Positions 23,494-31,465 of a stretch of DNA of 34,408 bases are shown here, piece by piece. A program made the position numbers and the translations under genes. The notes beneath the pieces were generated by a model. The model made no database searches, was not told the origin of the DNA, and saw only the letters and a program-made list of their open reading frames with translations. This DNA is from Salinivirgaceae bacterium (GTDB lineage Bacteria > Bacteroidota > Bacteroidia > Bacteroidales > SZUA-534), in NCBI GenBank assembly GCA_027858735.1, contig JAQICC010000195.1:1-34408 (forward strand), given 5' to 3'. How positions within the stretch are numbered: the stretch's first letter is position 1; each line of letters starts with the position of its first letter.

Positions 23494-23973
23494 ATGGGCA
23501 AATTGTCATATGTTACAGAAGATGGGTTTAAAAGAATGATGGCTGAGCTAGAAACATTAAAAACTGTTCAAAGGCCTGCTATTACACGAGAGATTGCTGA
23601 CGCACGCGATAAAGGTGATTTGTCGGAAAATGCCGAATACGATGCAGCAAAAGAAGCTCAGGGCATGCTTGAAATGAAAATAGCTCAGCTACAGAATACT
23701 ATCCAAAATTCACGAGTTATTGATGAATCGAAATTAGATTACTCTTCGGTTCAAATATTGTCGAAGGTTAAAATAAAAAATATTAAGAATAATGCTCAAA
23801 TGGAGTATGCGATAGTGTCGGAAGCAGAAGCTGACTTGAAGAAAGGCAGAATTTCAATAAATACACCTATTGCTCTTGGTTTATTAGGAAAAAAAGTGGG
23901 AGATAAAGTCGAGGTTACTGTACCTTCGGGTGTTATGGAATTTGAAATACTTGAGATTAACCCGTTAAATTAA
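23494..23973 (+). CDS. greA: transcription elongation factor GreA
   Basis: GreA enters the RNA polymerase secondary channel and stimulates cleavage of backtracked RNA. The 159 residues match the standard length. They contain an N-terminal coiled-coil hairpin with the tip DARDKGDLSENAEYDAAKEA (the acidic pair near residues 42-48 acts at the polymerase active site) and a C-terminal FKBP-like domain (about 80-159) with SPIA-like NTPIALGLLGKKVGD. The start ATG at 23494 gives MGKLSYVTEDGF, the usual beginning. It is followed by the HIT gene six bases after its stop. Confidence 0.95.
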   Translation: MGKLSYVTEDGFKRMMAELETLKTVQRPAITREIADARDKGDLSENAEYDAAKEAQGMLEMKIAQLQNTIQNSRVIDESKLDYSSVQILSKVKIKNIKNNAQMEYAIVSEAEADLKKGRISINTPIALGLLGKKVGDKVEVTVPSGVMEFEILEINPLN

Positions 23974-23979
23974 CAGCTT

Positions 23980-24372
23980 ATGGCAACTATTTTTTCAAAA
24001 ATTGTAACAGGAGAAATTCCAAGTTATAAAATTGCGGAGGATGAAAATCATTATGCTTTTCTTGACATTAATCCATTAAAGAAGGGTCATGCTTTAGTTA
24101 TTCCGAAAAAAGAAGTTGATTATATTTTTGATTTAGAAGCCGATGAATTGGCAGGATTGCATGTTTTTGCCCAGAAAATTGCAAAGGCTATTGATAAAAC
24201 AATAGCATGCAAACGTGTAGCGGTTATTGTGCTTGGGCTTGAGGTTCCTCATGCTCACATTCATTTAATTCCGATGGATTCAGAGAGTGATGTGAGGTTT
24301 TCAAATAAAAAACGTGAATTTTCGCAAGAAGAGTTTATAGCTATTGCAGAATTAATAAAGAAAAATATTTAA
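23980..24372 (+). CDS. HIT family (histidine triad) hydrolase
   Basis: The 130 residues carry the triad motif H-x-H-x-H in VPHAHIHLIPM near the C terminus and the N-terminal IFSKIVTGEIPSYKIAEDE typical of the HinT/Fhit-like branch. GHALVIPKKEVDYIFDL follows in the expected place. Members act on nucleotide-phosphoramidates or dinucleoside polyphosphates; the exact substrate here is unknown. It lies directly behind greA (six bases) in one transcript and ends at a palindromic terminator. The greA-hit order is seen in Bacteroidota and is a transcriptional rather than a demonstrated functional link. Confidence 0.93.
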   Translation: MATIFSKIVTGEIPSYKIAEDENHYAFLDINPLKKGHALVIPKKEVDYIFDLEADELAGLHVFAQKIAKAIDKTIACKRVAVIVLGLEVPHAHIHLIPMDSESDVRFSNKKREFSQEEFIAIAELIKKNI

Positions 24373-24393
24373 GAGACCATGGTCTCTTTTTTT
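24371..24393 (+). terminator. palindromic intrinsic terminator of greA-hit
   Basis: AAGAGACCATGGTCTCTT (24371-24388) is a perfect palindrome followed by T (to 24393). It begins within the HIT stop codon and touches the 3' end of the convergent ruvC. Confidence 0.75.
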
Positions 24394-24940
24394 ATTTTAG
24401 TCTACCAGGGTTTTTGCTAATAAATTCTTTCCAACTATTTACAGTTTTTGCTGGCCCATTTGGTTTTCTCTGGTAATAATGACAAATTGCTGCAGCCAGG
24501 CCGTCAGTAGCATCCAAATCTTTTGGTATTTCTTTAAAATGAAGGGTTTTCTGAAGCATGATTGCTACCTGTTCTTTTGAGGCGCTACCACTACCTGTAA
24601 TAGCCATTTTAATTTTTAAGGGAGCATATTCAAAAATGGGAATATTTCTTGATAATGCTGCTGCAATAGCTACACCTTGGGCTCTCCCCAATTTTAACAT
24701 CGACTGCACATTTTTACCAAAAAAAGGAGCTTCAATGGCTAATTCATCGGGATTATAAGAATCAATTAATCCGATGGTTCGTTCAAAAATATGCGCGAGT
24801 TTAAGATAAGGATCGGATATTTTTTTTAGGTTGATAGTGCCCATGGTAACCATTTTTGGAGCTTTTTTAACCTCCTCAATAACTCCGTAACCCATCAAGA
24901 TGGTTCCTGGATCGATTCCTAAAATAACACGTTCTGCCAT
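24392..24940 (-). CDS. ruvC: Holliday junction resolvase RuvC
   Basis: RuvC is an endonuclease that cuts four-way junctions in recombination and repair. The 182 residues, from the ATG at 24940 (a TTG 12 bases earlier is less likely), show the four acidic catalytic residues of the RNase-H fold: Asp10 (ILGIDPGT), Glu70 (ELAIEAPFFGKN), Asp143 and Asp146 (DATDGLAAAICHYYQ). GRAQGVAIAAA and KIKMAITGSGSASKEQV are typical. RuvA and RuvB are not in the window. It lies behind serS with a 77-base gap holding a hairpin. Confidence 0.95.
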   Translation of the reverse strand: MAERVILGIDPGTILMGYGVIEEVKKAPKMVTMGTINLKKISDPYLKLAHIFERTIGLIDSYNPDELAIEAPFFGKNVQSMLKLGRAQGVAIAAALSRNIPIFEYAPLKIKMAITGSGSASKEQVAIMLQKTLHFKEIPKDLDATDGLAAAICHYYQRKPNGPAKTVNSWKEFISKNPGRLK

Positions 24941-24959
24941 AAGTGAAGTCAATATACAA

Positions 24960-24993
24960 AGAATGCCTAAGGTTAAGTAACTTTAGGCATTCT
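24960..24993 (-). other. 11-bp hairpin between serS and ruvC
   Basis: AGAATGCCTAA (24960-24970) and TTAGGCATTCT (24983-24993) form a perfect stem with a 12-nt loop that can add partial pairs. On the minus strand it is followed by TTTGTAT rather than a proper T run, and the ruvC ATG is 19 bases further. It is either a weak terminator of serS or an RNA-stability/attenuation element in the ruvC leader. Confidence 0.55.
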
Positions 24994-25016
24994 ATATTTT
25001 CAAGTATTTTATTACG

Positions 25017-26291
25017 TTATTTTATCATGTCAAAACCACAAAAGTCAACTAAACAATCTGGAATTTTAATTCCTTCGGGTGTTTGATTATTTTCAAGAAG
25101 GGCTGCTACTATTCTAGGAAGAGCTAAAGCACTGCCATTTAAAGTATGAGCTAGTTGTGGTTTCTTTTGTCCTTCTTCTTTAAAACGAAGTTTTAATCGG
25201 TTTGCTTGGTACGACTCAAAATTACTAACAGAGCTAACCTCGAGCCATTTTTTCTGAGCTGCTGCATATACTTCAAAGTCGAAGGTTAGGGCAGATGTAA
25301 AGCTCATGTCACCACCACAAAGTCTTAAAATGCGATAAGGCAAATTTAATTTTTGCACTAAGCCTTCAACGTGTTTTACCATAGCATCAAGCATGGCATA
25401 CGATTTGTCAGGGTGCTCTAAGGCTACCACTTCAACCTTATCGAACTGGTGAAGACGGTTTAAACCGCGTACATCTTTACCGTATGAACCAGCTTCGCGT
25501 CGAAAGCAGGCACTGTATGCAGTATTTTTTACAGGAAAATCTTTTGCATTAAGAATTACGTCGCGGTATAAATTCGTTACAGGTACTTCTGCAGTGGGAA
25601 TTAAGTATAGGTTATCAATACCAACATGATACATTTGACCTTCTTTATCGGGCAATTGTCCGGTACCAAAGCCCGAAGCTTCATTGACTACCAGAGGGGG
25701 CATAATTTCAGAGAAACCGGCTTTTTCGTTTTCGTCTAAAAAGAAATTAATTAAAGCACGTTGTAATTTCGCACCTTTACCCTTATATACGGGAAATCCT
25801 GCTCCGGTGATTTTAACTCCTAGTTCAAAATCAATAATATCGTATTTCTTTGCTAAATCCCAATGAGGTTCGGCACCATTGGCAAGTTGAGGCATTTCGC
25901 CTCCCTCTTTTATATTTTCGTTGTCTTCAGCACCTTTCCCGGCAGGAACCGATACGTGAGGTATGTTTGGAATTTGAACCAATAAATCGTGCAATTCAAT
26001 TTCAAGTTGACTTAATTTTTCCGTTAAGCCCTTTACATCTTGTTTTAAAGAAGTGCTTTTTTCTTTTGCCTGATTGGCCTCATCTGCTTTGCCCGATTTA
26101 AATAAATCTCCAATTTCTCTTGATACACTATTTATATGGGCAAGAATATCATCTTGCTCTTTTTGAGTTTTTTTACGCTCTTCGTCTTTTTGTAGGATAG
26201 ACTCAACAATTTGTGAAGCATCAAAGTTCTTGATTTTTAACTTCTCAATTACGTCTTGCTTATTTTCCTGAATAAATTTTAGTGAAAGCAT
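25017..26291 (-). CDS. serS: seryl-tRNA synthetase
   Basis: This class II synthetase charges tRNA-Ser. The 424 residues match the family. They contain an N-terminal long coiled-coil arm (about 27-105), which in the family binds the variable arm of tRNA-Ser. The catalytic core follows with motif 2, FRREAGSYGKDVRGLNRLHQF, split here as FRREAGSYGKD and GLNRLHQFDKVE. The serine/ATP-site stretch SSVSNFESYQANRLKLRF comes next, and motif 3 is ALALPRIVAALLENNQ. The ATG at 26291 gives MLSLKFIQENKQDVIEKL, the expected start. It lies between rpmA (with a terminator) and ruvC on the same strand; no consensus promoter was found by eye, so read-through from rplU-rpmA is possible. Confidence 0.96.
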   Translation of the reverse strand: MLSLKFIQENKQDVIEKLKIKNFDASQIVESILQKDEERKKTQKEQDDILAHINSVSREIGDLFKSGKADEANQAKEKSTSLKQDVKGLTEKLSQLEIELHDLLVQIPNIPHVSVPAGKGAEDNENIKEGGEMPQLANGAEPHWDLAKKYDIIDFELGVKITGAGFPVYKGKGAKLQRALINFFLDENEKAGFSEIMPPLVVNEASGFGTGQLPDKEGQMYHVGIDNLYLIPTAEVPVTNLYRDVILNAKDFPVKNTAYSACFRREAGSYGKDVRGLNRLHQFDKVEVVALEHPDKSYAMLDAMVKHVEGLVQKLNLPYRILRLCGGDMSFTSALTFDFEVYAAAQKKWLEVSSVSNFESYQANRLKLRFKEEGQKKPQLAHTLNGSALALPRIVAALLENNQTPEGIKIPDCLVDFCGFDMIK

Positions 26292-26310
26292 TTTAAATAG
26301 TGTTTTGCGT

Positions 26311-26352
26311 AAAAATAAAAAAATCTCCTGATAAATTGATTAACAGGAGATT
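26311..26352 (-). terminator. intrinsic terminator of rplU-rpmA
   Basis: AATCTCCTG (26322-26330) / CAGGAGATT (26344-26352) form a 9-bp stem. On the minus strand it is followed by a T-rich run (complement of 26311-26321). Confidence 0.78.
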
Positions 26353-26378
26353 CGTTGAATTATAAAAAGTTTGTTAAT

Positions 26379-26636
26379 CTATGCCTCGGGAAGTACAGAA
26401 ACATATGATCGACCTTCTTTCTTCTTGGCGAATGTTACAGTACCTTCAATAAGAGCAAATAAAGTATGATCTTTACCAATACCAACATTATCACCTGGGT
26501 GGTGCTTTGTTCCACGCTGACGAACCAAAATGTTACCAGCTATAGCTTTTTGTCCCCCAAATACTTTTACCCCTAAACGTTTACTTTCTGAATCACGTCC
26601 GTTTCGGGAGCTACCCATTCCTTTCTTATGTGCCAT
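26379..26636 (-). CDS. rpmA: 50S ribosomal protein L27
   Basis: This ribosomal protein reaches the peptidyl-transferase centre. The 85 residues match the family length. The N-terminal [20 protein letters not shown], then LGVKVFGGQ and [19 protein letters not shown], are diagnostic. No N-terminal extension is present, unlike Firmicutes L27, which is processed. It is the second gene of the rplU-rpmA operon, 18 bases after rplU, and is followed by a strong terminator. Confidence 0.97.
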   Translation of the reverse strand: MAHKKGMGSSRNGRDSESKRLGVKVFGGQKAIAGNILVRQRGTKHHPGDNVGIGKDHTLFALIEGTVTFAKKKEGRSYVSVLPEA

Positions 26637-26654
26637 TTCTTCTAATTTTATGGA

Positions 26655-26966
26655 TTAAGCAGTAATATTTTCAATCTCAATTTGAGTAAATTCCTGACGG
26701 TGACCGTTTAGTTTTCTGTATCCTTTTCTTCTTTTTTTCTTGAATACTTTTACTTTATCACCTTTCACATGTCCAACAACTTTTGCTGATACTTTTGCTC
26801 CATCAACTAGCGGTTGTCCAACTTTAACATCTCCTTCATTATCTAAAAGCAGCACCTTATCAAAATCAACGGTTGCACCTTCTTCAGCGTCCATTTTATT
26901 AACAAAAATTTTTGCTTTACTCTCAACCTTTAGTTGCTGTCCTGCTATTTCAACTATTGCGTACAT
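26655..26966 (-). CDS. rplU: 50S ribosomal protein L21
   Basis: This ribosomal protein binds 23S rRNA. The 103 residues are typical: [17 protein letters not shown] at the N terminus, [20 protein letters not shown] in the middle, and [19 protein letters not shown] at the C terminus, which is the conserved RNA-binding end. It is the first gene of the operon with rpmA. It has the best promoter match in the window directly upstream. Confidence 0.97.
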   Translation of the reverse strand: MYAIVEIAGQQLKVESKAKIFVNKMDAEEGATVDFDKVLLLDNEGDVKVGQPLVDGAKVSAKVVGHVKGDKVKVFKKKRRKGYRKLNGHRQEFTQIEIENITA

Positions 26967-27003
26967 CAGTCCAATTATTATATATTAAAAAACTTTCGGA
27001 GTG

Positions 27004-27034
27004 CAAAATTAGAAAAGTTTGACTGATCTACAAA
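27004..27034 (-). promoter_or_regulatory. promoter of rplU-rpmA
   Basis: On the minus strand TTTG (27034-27031), exactly 19 bases, TAATTTTG (27011-27004), a full match to TTTG-N19-TAnnTTTG. Transcription would start near 26997, about 30 bases before the ATG. Confidence 0.85.
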
Positions 27035-27192
27035 CATTTAATATAAAATAATTTAATTTTTTTTGACTCAACTGTTTTAAGGTGAAAAAACATTAAATGA
27101 TAGCGGTGTTTGCATCCTTAATATAATATTAAAATCACTTTGGCTTTCGAGCTTTTAATCCTAACAACTCTTAAAATCTACCTTTTATTTTG

Positions 27193-27224
27193 TTTGTGAG
27201 TTTAGTAAAAATCATGTAGGTTTG
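27193..27224 (+). promoter_or_regulatory. promoter of the BFN-CNT operon
   Basis: TTTG (27193-27196), 20 bases, TAGGTTTG (27217-27224), a full match. It puts the transcription start near 27231, so only the ATG at 27249 can be the start codon. Confidence 0.8.
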
Positions 27225-27248
27225 TTATCATTAATTGTTTTTATTGAA

Positions 27249-27836
27249 ATGGGTAGACTTAAATTAAATGTATTAGGATTGTCTTATAGTCAAACACAAT
27301 CGGGTGCTTATGCTCTTGTTTTGGCCGAAGAAGAGGGCGAGCGAAGAATACCCATAATAATAGGAGGATTTGAAGCACAAGCTATTGCTATTGAATTAGA
27401 GGCATTGAAACCTCCAAGACCTCTTACCCACGATTTATTTGTGAATTTTGCTATGGCCTTTAAAATTGATATTCTTGAGGTAACCATTCATCGCCTTGAA
27501 GAAGGTATTTTTTATTCAGAGCTTTTATGCGATAGCGGAGGTTCAAGAATTAAAATTGATGCCCGAACTTCGGATGCAGTAGCGCTAGCTATACGTTTTG
27601 ATTGCCCCATATATACTACCAAAGAAATTATGGATAAGGCAGGTATTATTTTGCCTGTTGAGGATAATATTAGAACAGATAAAGCCGATAAAATGGCACG
27701 CCAGCCAGAGTATTCAGAGAAGTATCAAAATAAAAGTTTAAAAGAATTAAAAGAATTACTGGAAAAAGCGATAATGCAAGAAAATTATGAAGATGCCTCC
27801 CATATTCGTGATGAAATAAAAAGTCGCGAAGCTTAA
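27249..27836 (+). CDS. bifunctional nuclease (BFN, DUF151) domain protein with C-terminal UVR motif
   Basis: The 195 residues begin at the ATG at 27249 (MGRLKLNVLGLSYSQTQSG); an upstream in-frame start would lie within the promoter. The BFN/DUF151 domain spans about 1-130, with RRIPIIIGGFEAQAIAIELE, RPLTHDLF, and DARTSDAVALAIRFDCPIY near the end. The last 40 residues form a UVR (UvrB/UvrC-interacting) helix pair, LKELKELLEKAIMQENYEDA with ASHIRDEIK. BFN proteins are reported as nucleases; the UVR motif suggests contact with the excision-repair or Clp-type machinery. A nucleoside transporter starts 15 bases downstream. Confidence 0.88.
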   Translation: MGRLKLNVLGLSYSQTQSGAYALVLAEEEGERRIPIIIGGFEAQAIAIELEALKPPRPLTHDLFVNFAMAFKIDILEVTIHRLEEGIFYSELLCDSGGSRIKIDARTSDAVALAIRFDCPIYTTKEIMDKAGIILPVEDNIRTDKADKMARQPEYSEKYQNKSLKELKELLEKAIMQENYEDASHIRDEIKSREA

Positions 27837-27851
27837 TTAAAGGTTCAAATT

Positions 27852-29336
27852 ATGACCAAATTTTTATTATTGACTGGAATTATTTGTTTTACATTCCTGT
27901 TCTCAGCTAATGCATCAGTTTCTGATACCGTAATTGTTAGTAGCCCCGATAGTGTTTCAGAAGTTGTTGCTAGTGAGATGAATGATACTGTTGTTAAAAC
28001 TGCGATGGGGCATCATACTGTTGATTTAGCTAAAAATGCCGGTTTTTCGATTCAATCGTTGTTTCGAGGATTTTTAGGAATATTGGTTTTAATTCTGATT
28101 GCTTATGTATTTAGTGAGAATAAGAATGCAATATCCTGGAAAGTAGTATTGATAGGATTAATAATTCAACTCTTGCTTGCCATTGGCGTATTGCAAGTGC
28201 CTTTTGTTCAGGTATTTTTTGAATTTATTGGAAAGCTATTCGTTAAGGTTTTAGATTTTACAAGAATTGGTACCGATTTTTTATTTGGTAGTTTTCTTGA
28301 CACTTCAAAGTACGGATACATTTTTGCTTTTCAGATTTTACCCACTATAATTTTCTTTTCTGCCCTTACTAGTGTTCTGTTTTATTTGGGTTTAATTCAA
28401 AAAATAGTTTATGGCTTAGCATGGTTAATGTCTAAAGCTATGAAACTTTCTGGAGCTGAAAGCTTATCGGTTGCTGGCAATATTTTTCTGGGACAAACGG
28501 AATCTCCATTAATGATAAAGGCCTATTTACCACAAATGAATAAAAGCGAAATGTTCTTGGTAATGGTGGGTGGTATGGCTACTGTGGCGGGAGGAGTATT
28601 GGCCGCATATATTGGTTTTTTAGGAGGTGACGATCCAGTACAAAGAATACTTTTTGCAAAGCACTTGCTTACAGCATCTGTTATGGCGGCGCCAGGAGCT
28701 ATAATAATTTCGAAAATATTGGTACCTCAAACCGAGGATATCAATAAAGATATTGAAATTTCTATGGATAAAATTGGCTCGAACATTTTAGATGCGATGA
28801 GCAACGGAACAGCTGAAGGCCTTAAGTTAGCAGCTAATGTAGGAGCAATGCTATTGGTTTTCTTCGCTTTTATAGCCATGATAAATTTCACCTTTTCGAA
28901 AATAGGAGATTGGACTACACTAAATCTAATAGTAGAAAATGCGACAAACGGGCAATACGCAAAGTTTGATCTGCAGTTTATTTTGGGCTACGGCTTGGCT
29001 CCATTAATGTGGCTTATTGGTGTGCCAGCTGCTGATATAACTCATGTGGGGCAATTATTAGGAGAGAAAATTATAGCCAGTGAGTTTGTTGGCTACGAAA
29101 GCTTGGCTACTTTTAAGGCTAATGGAACCCTATTTTACTCAAAATCCATAATAATGGCTACTTATATGCTTTGTGGATTTGCTAATTTTGCCTCAATTGG
29201 TATACAAATTGGAGGCATCGGTGGTTTGGCACCAAATAAAAGGAAGTTCTTATCAAAATATGGAATGAAAGCGCTTCTTGCTGGTACGCTTGCATCACTT
29301 TTATCGGCTACTATGGTTGGTATGATATTGGGTTAA
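27852..29336 (+). CDS. concentrative nucleoside transporter (CNT/NupC family)
   Basis: This ion-coupled nucleoside importer has 494 residues. The CNT signature is clear: the nucleobase-binding Gly214-Gln-Thr-Glu217 in GNIFLGQTESPLMI, the ATVAGGVLAAYIGF hairpin, ILDAMSNGTAEGLKLAANVG, and the second hairpin region with the ribose-site Asn in CGFANFASIGIQIGG. It is longer than NupC (about 400) because of an N-terminal signal-peptide-like segment (MTKFLLLTGIICFTFLFSAN) followed by a Ser/Asp/Val-rich loop of about 45 residues before the first core helix (about 72-88). Such extended forms occur in Bacteroidota. It is the second gene of an operon with the BFN nuclease, 15 bases behind it. Confidence 0.93.
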   Translation: MTKFLLLTGIICFTFLFSANASVSDTVIVSSPDSVSEVVASEMNDTVVKTAMGHHTVDLAKNAGFSIQSLFRGFLGILVLILIAYVFSENKNAISWKVVLIGLIIQLLLAIGVLQVPFVQVFFEFIGKLFVKVLDFTRIGTDFLFGSFLDTSKYGYIFAFQILPTIIFFSALTSVLFYLGLIQKIVYGLAWLMSKAMKLSGAESLSVAGNIFLGQTESPLMIKAYLPQMNKSEMFLVMVGGMATVAGGVLAAYIGFLGGDDPVQRILFAKHLLTASVMAAPGAIIISKILVPQTEDINKDIEISMDKIGSNILDAMSNGTAEGLKLAANVGAMLLVFFAFIAMINFTFSKIGDWTTLNLIVENATNGQYAKFDLQFILGYGLAPLMWLIGVPAADITHVGQLLGEKIIASEFVGYESLATFKANGTLFYSKSIIMATYMLCGFANFASIGIQIGGIGGLAPNKRKFLSKYGMKALLAGTLASLLSATMVGMILG

Positions 29337-29360
29337 AATATATCGAAATAATATATATAG

Positions 29361-29386
29361 CCAAAGAACTTTCTTCGGTTTTTTTT
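29361..29386 (+). terminator. intrinsic terminator after the CNT transporter
   Basis: CCAAAGA (29361-29367) / TCTTCGG (29372-29378), with one mismatch, runs into eight T (29379-29386). Confidence 0.6.
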
Positions 29387-29426
29387 GTAACTTAATTAGC
29401 CAGTTAATAGCCAATATTATAGCCTT

Positions 29427-31316
29427 ATGAGTTCAATAAAATTTCGTTTAAATTTATATATACTATTAATTGTATTTTTATGTACATCAATAATATCAGC
29501 GGTACTATTTTTTAATGGAAATAAACTTATTAAGGGTTTAATTATTGATGAAAAAACAGAATTAACACAGACGATTAAAAAAGAACTGAACTATTATCAG
29601 GCAACCATTGAACTTGTTGAACAACAGATATTAAGATCGAACCAAAACCAAATAATTCAGGCAGCAACAGCCCTTAGCAAGAAATGGGAAAACCCGGAGG
29701 ATGTTCCGGTTGAATATTTGGAAAAGATAGCTTTTGATTTAAATATGGATCATGTTTTTTTAATTAATTCTGAGGGAGTAATTAAAAATACGACACTGCT
29801 TAAAGAACTAAATTATGACTTGAGTAAAGAGGGAGGTGAATTTTATGAATTTTTCCAGCAGCTGTTTGTTTCAAATAATTTTCAAATTTATAGTTGGGGG
29901 ATTAGTTCGGTTGATTATGCATTAACAATATATTGTTATTATGTTCCGCCAAATTCAAAATACCTATTTGAAACGTCAATAAATATTAAAAACTATTTTA
30001 AGAATTACCATACAAACTATTTACTTAAAGGAGGGTTAAGTCATATTAAAAATGATATACCTAATGAAAAGGAACTTATTTCAGCCATTGATTTATATAA
30101 TATAAATGATGCCTACAAATCTTCGATACTAACCAGTAATAAGCCTTTAGAATTAAGTCAGCAAGAACTTGATGTTTTAAATAGCCAAGGGGTATTAAAT
30201 ATAGGTTCTGAGATTGGTGAAACGTATTATTCTATTATTGAATTGCTCGACAATAATTCAAGATTTCCACATAAATTAATATTGCAAGCAGAATTTAACT
30301 ATGCTAAACATAGGCGATTTATTAAGCAAATTCTCACCTTTAATTTAATAGCACTTTTATTTGTGCTGCTTTTTATTGCACTTGCATCGCCAAAAGTAAT
30401 AGATAGACTATTTATTAGAAAAATCTCGATTATAAATTTTAATTTAAATGCATTAAGGTATGCCAATTACAATGTGTTAAAAAAGTTTAAAGGTAATGAT
30501 GAATTATCTGAGATTTCTGAGAATATAGTTCAGGTGAAGGAATCGGTTATAGAGCGTGAGCAACAGCTAAAAGAAGCCAAGCTTCAGGCAGAATCAGCAG
30601 ATAAGCTAAAATCGGCTTTTTTGGCAAATATGAGCCACGAAATACGAACGCCTCTAAATGCGGTTGTTGGTTTTTCTCAATTGCTTTACGATGCAGATCC
30701 TACAGCAGAAGATACAGATATGTTTGTGGGATTAATAAATACCAATAGCCATAATTTATTGCAAATTATTAATGATATAATTGATTTAGCTCAAATAGAA
30801 TCGGGGCAATTGAAAATTATTAACAGACCAGTCTGTTTAAATGAGCTTTTTAATGAGTTATACGGAAGTGCCCAAAGCAAATTGCATGGCGAAAACATAA
30901 TTTTTAGTGATAAAAGTATCCGTATTTATCTTGATAATGATAGCATTGAGAAAGGGAGGTGTTTTACCAGCGATCCGTATAGATTAAAACAAATAATGGA
31001 GCAGTTAATTGATAATGCTATTAAGTTTACCTACAAGGGTGAAGTACGCATGGGTTATAAAATAACAAATGAATTAATTGAGTTATATGTAGCGGATACA
31101 GGTATGGGTATAGAGGAAAAAGATATGTCGAAAATATTTGGAAGATTTATTCAAGCTGAAGACTATTTAACTCGCGAATATGGAGGTGCCGGACTTGGCT
31201 TAGCCATTTGTAATGAATTGGCTAGAATGTTGAAAGGAAGCATTCATGTAGAGAGTATTGTTGATAAAGGCAGCACTTTTTCAATTCGCATCCCATATGT
31301 AAAATCACCTGAATAG
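29427..31316 (+). CDS. membrane sensor histidine kinase without receiver domain
   Basis: The 629 residues comprise a first transmembrane helix (about 8-29), a large periplasmic sensor region (about 35-300, no family recognised), a second helix (about 302-320), a HAMP-like linker and coiled coil (about 335-395), a HisKA domain with phospho-acceptor His404 ([20 protein letters not shown]), and an HATPase domain with the N box [11 protein letters not shown]1 box [12 protein letters not shown] box FGRFIQ and G2 box [13 protein letters not shown]. There is no receiver or DNA-binding domain and no response-regulator gene in the window, so its partner must lie elsewhere. The sensor has no Cys-rich or Cache-specific motif that I can name, though [12 protein letters not shown] looks like a PAS/dCache-type strand. 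The gene is monocistronic. Confidence 0.92.
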   Translation: MSSIKFRLNLYILLIVFLCTSIISAVLFFNGNKLIKGLIIDEKTELTQTIKKELNYYQATIELVEQQILRSNQNQIIQAATALSKKWENPEDVPVEYLEKIAFDLNMDHVFLINSEGVIKNTTLLKELNYDLSKEGGEFYEFFQQLFVSNNFQIYSWGISSVDYALTIYCYYVPPNSKYLFETSINIKNYFKNYHTNYLLKGGLSHIKNDIPNEKELISAIDLYNINDAYKSSILTSNKPLELSQQELDVLNSQGVLNIGSEIGETYYSIIELLDNNSRFPHKLILQAEFNYAKHRRFIKQILTFNLIALLFVLLFIALASPKVIDRLFIRKISIINFNLNALRYANYNVLKKFKGNDELSEISENIVQVKESVIEREQQLKEAKLQAESADKLKSAFLANMSHEIRTPLNAVVGFSQLLYDADPTAEDTDMFVGLINTNSHNLLQIINDIIDLAQIESGQLKIINRPVCLNELFNELYGSAQSKLHGENIIFSDKSIRIYLDNDSIEKGRCFTSDPYRLKQIMEQLIDNAIKFTYKGEVRMGYKITNELIELYVADTGMGIEEKDMSKIFGRFIQAEDYLTREYGGAGLGLAICNELARMLKGSIHVESIVDKGSTFSIRIPYVKSPE

Positions 31317-31336
31317 TGCAGACATCCTTAATCCAG

Positions 31337-31360
31337 AAAAAATCGGCAGCCTAAAGCCGA
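31337..31360 (-). terminator. intrinsic terminator of the M23/YitT operon
   Basis: On the minus strand TCGGC, an 8-nt loop and GCCGA (complement of 31343-31360) are followed by six T (complement of 31337-31342). It lies about 105 bases past the M23 peptidase stop and close to the histidine-kinase end on the other strand. Confidence 0.55.
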
Positions 31361-31374
31361 AAAACCTGACTTGA

Positions 31375-31385
31375 GACTGCCGACT
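31375..31385. repeat. copy of the GACTGCCGACT motif
   Basis: GACTGCCGACT is identical to 12717-12727 in the fold-back element. It is preceded by CTGACTTGA and followed by CAAACAAC. It lies in the gap between the histidine kinase and the M23 peptidase. Confidence 0.5.
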
Positions 31386-31465
31386 CAAACAACAAAATTT
31401 TGGAATAAAACCTCCATAAACACTATTTTTTAAAATATAGCATCGGAGTTTTGATGGTATATTTA

